From positions 1 through 5,959 of the forward strand of contig JANXWM010000150.1 in NCBI GenBank assembly GCA_025351145.1: DNA of 5,959 bases. The letters run 5' to 3'. Below, in pieces: positions 5,853-5,959 of this stretch; position 1 is the stretch's first letter; every line of letters begins with the position of its first letter. The position numbers and the translations under genes were made by a program. The notes under the pieces are model-generated. The model worked only from the letters and a program-made list of their open reading frames with translations, had not been told where the DNA came from and did not search any database. The DNA comes from Chitinophagaceae bacterium. GTDB lineage: Bacteria > Bacteroidota > Bacteroidia > Chitinophagales > Chitinophagaceae.

Positions 5853-5959
5853 AAACACCCGCAATAAAAGGCTGCTTTTAAATTTTAAAAACAACTGCCG
5901 CAAGCTTATAAAAAACATAACCAAGCAAGCAACAGAAATAAAAAAATCTTGCAGTTCCA
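5847..5959 (-). CDS. Possible C-terminal end of a small membrane protein (partial)
   Basis: One - strand frame is open from the right edge for 36 codons and ends at a TGA (5849-5847) that lies inside the outer end of repeat unit D. The translation begins ELQDFFISVACLVMFFISL, one likely membrane-spanning segment followed by a Lys/Arg-containing tail. The two other - strand frames here are also hydrophobic and nearly as long, because the DNA is A/T-rich, so this may be chance. If no gene enters here, 5854-5959 holds nothing recognisable. Confidence 0.2.
   Translation of the reverse strand, partial: ELQDFFISVACLVMFFISLRQLFLKFKSSLLLRVFF

Noticed and set aside
5889..5957. Inverted repeat AACTGCCGCAAG / CTTGCAGTT near the right edge
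   Set aside because: It needs a three-base bulge and the arms are far apart; it also reaches the window edge and cannot be assessed.

Overview
The window looks like a chromosomal segment of a Bacteroidota bacterium, probably from the Chitinophagaceae/Sphingobacteriia side (moderate confidence). The clues are five genes with A/T-rich leaders and no Shine-Dalgarno sequence, a short Bacteroidota-style lipoprotein signal ending in a lipobox Cys followed by Asn-Asn, a FabI with the SQSPT-TTAGSG signature I associate with this phylum, and moderate-to-low GC with A/T-rich intergenic DNA.

Layout. Positions 1-471 hold no protein gene that I can support. They contain the 3' half of a tRNA-Pro(CGG) gene (186-232) followed by an intrinsic terminator (253-287). 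The 5' half is absent, which is the usual footprint of an element that integrated into a tRNA gene, so 1-185 may be the end of an integrated element lying mostly to the left. The + strand then carries a DEAD-box-type RNA helicase (472-1800), an A/T-rich MORN-like repeat lipoprotein (1990-2772) and a small VOC/PhnB-like protein (2886-3281). Convergent to these, on the - strand, lie a THUMP-type RlmL-like rRNA methyltransferase (3386-4570) and, upstream of it, fabI (4671-5483) with its own terminator (4614-4650). The last 476 bases (5484-5959) are mostly non-coding.

The main unexplained structure is a dispersed intergenic repeat. Its core, TTGCGTCGCACTCTTGTAC, occurs four times: once after the helicase (+), once in the convergent gap between the VOC and methyltransferase genes (-), and twice head-to-head in 5641-5852. 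Each unit starts with a TTTTGAACCGGGC-like end, has a variable spacer of about 21-25 bases, the core, and then an ATTGGGC-like block. Two units share a further distal block. In the head-to-head pair, the units instead flank a 35-base near-perfect palindrome.

The genes are mostly housekeeping (RNA helicase, rRNA modification, type II fatty-acid synthesis) and do not form one pathway. The lipoprotein gene looks like an accessory insertion. I do not see a new defence or biosynthetic system here. The novelty candidates are the repeat family and the tRNA-derived attachment-site scar.
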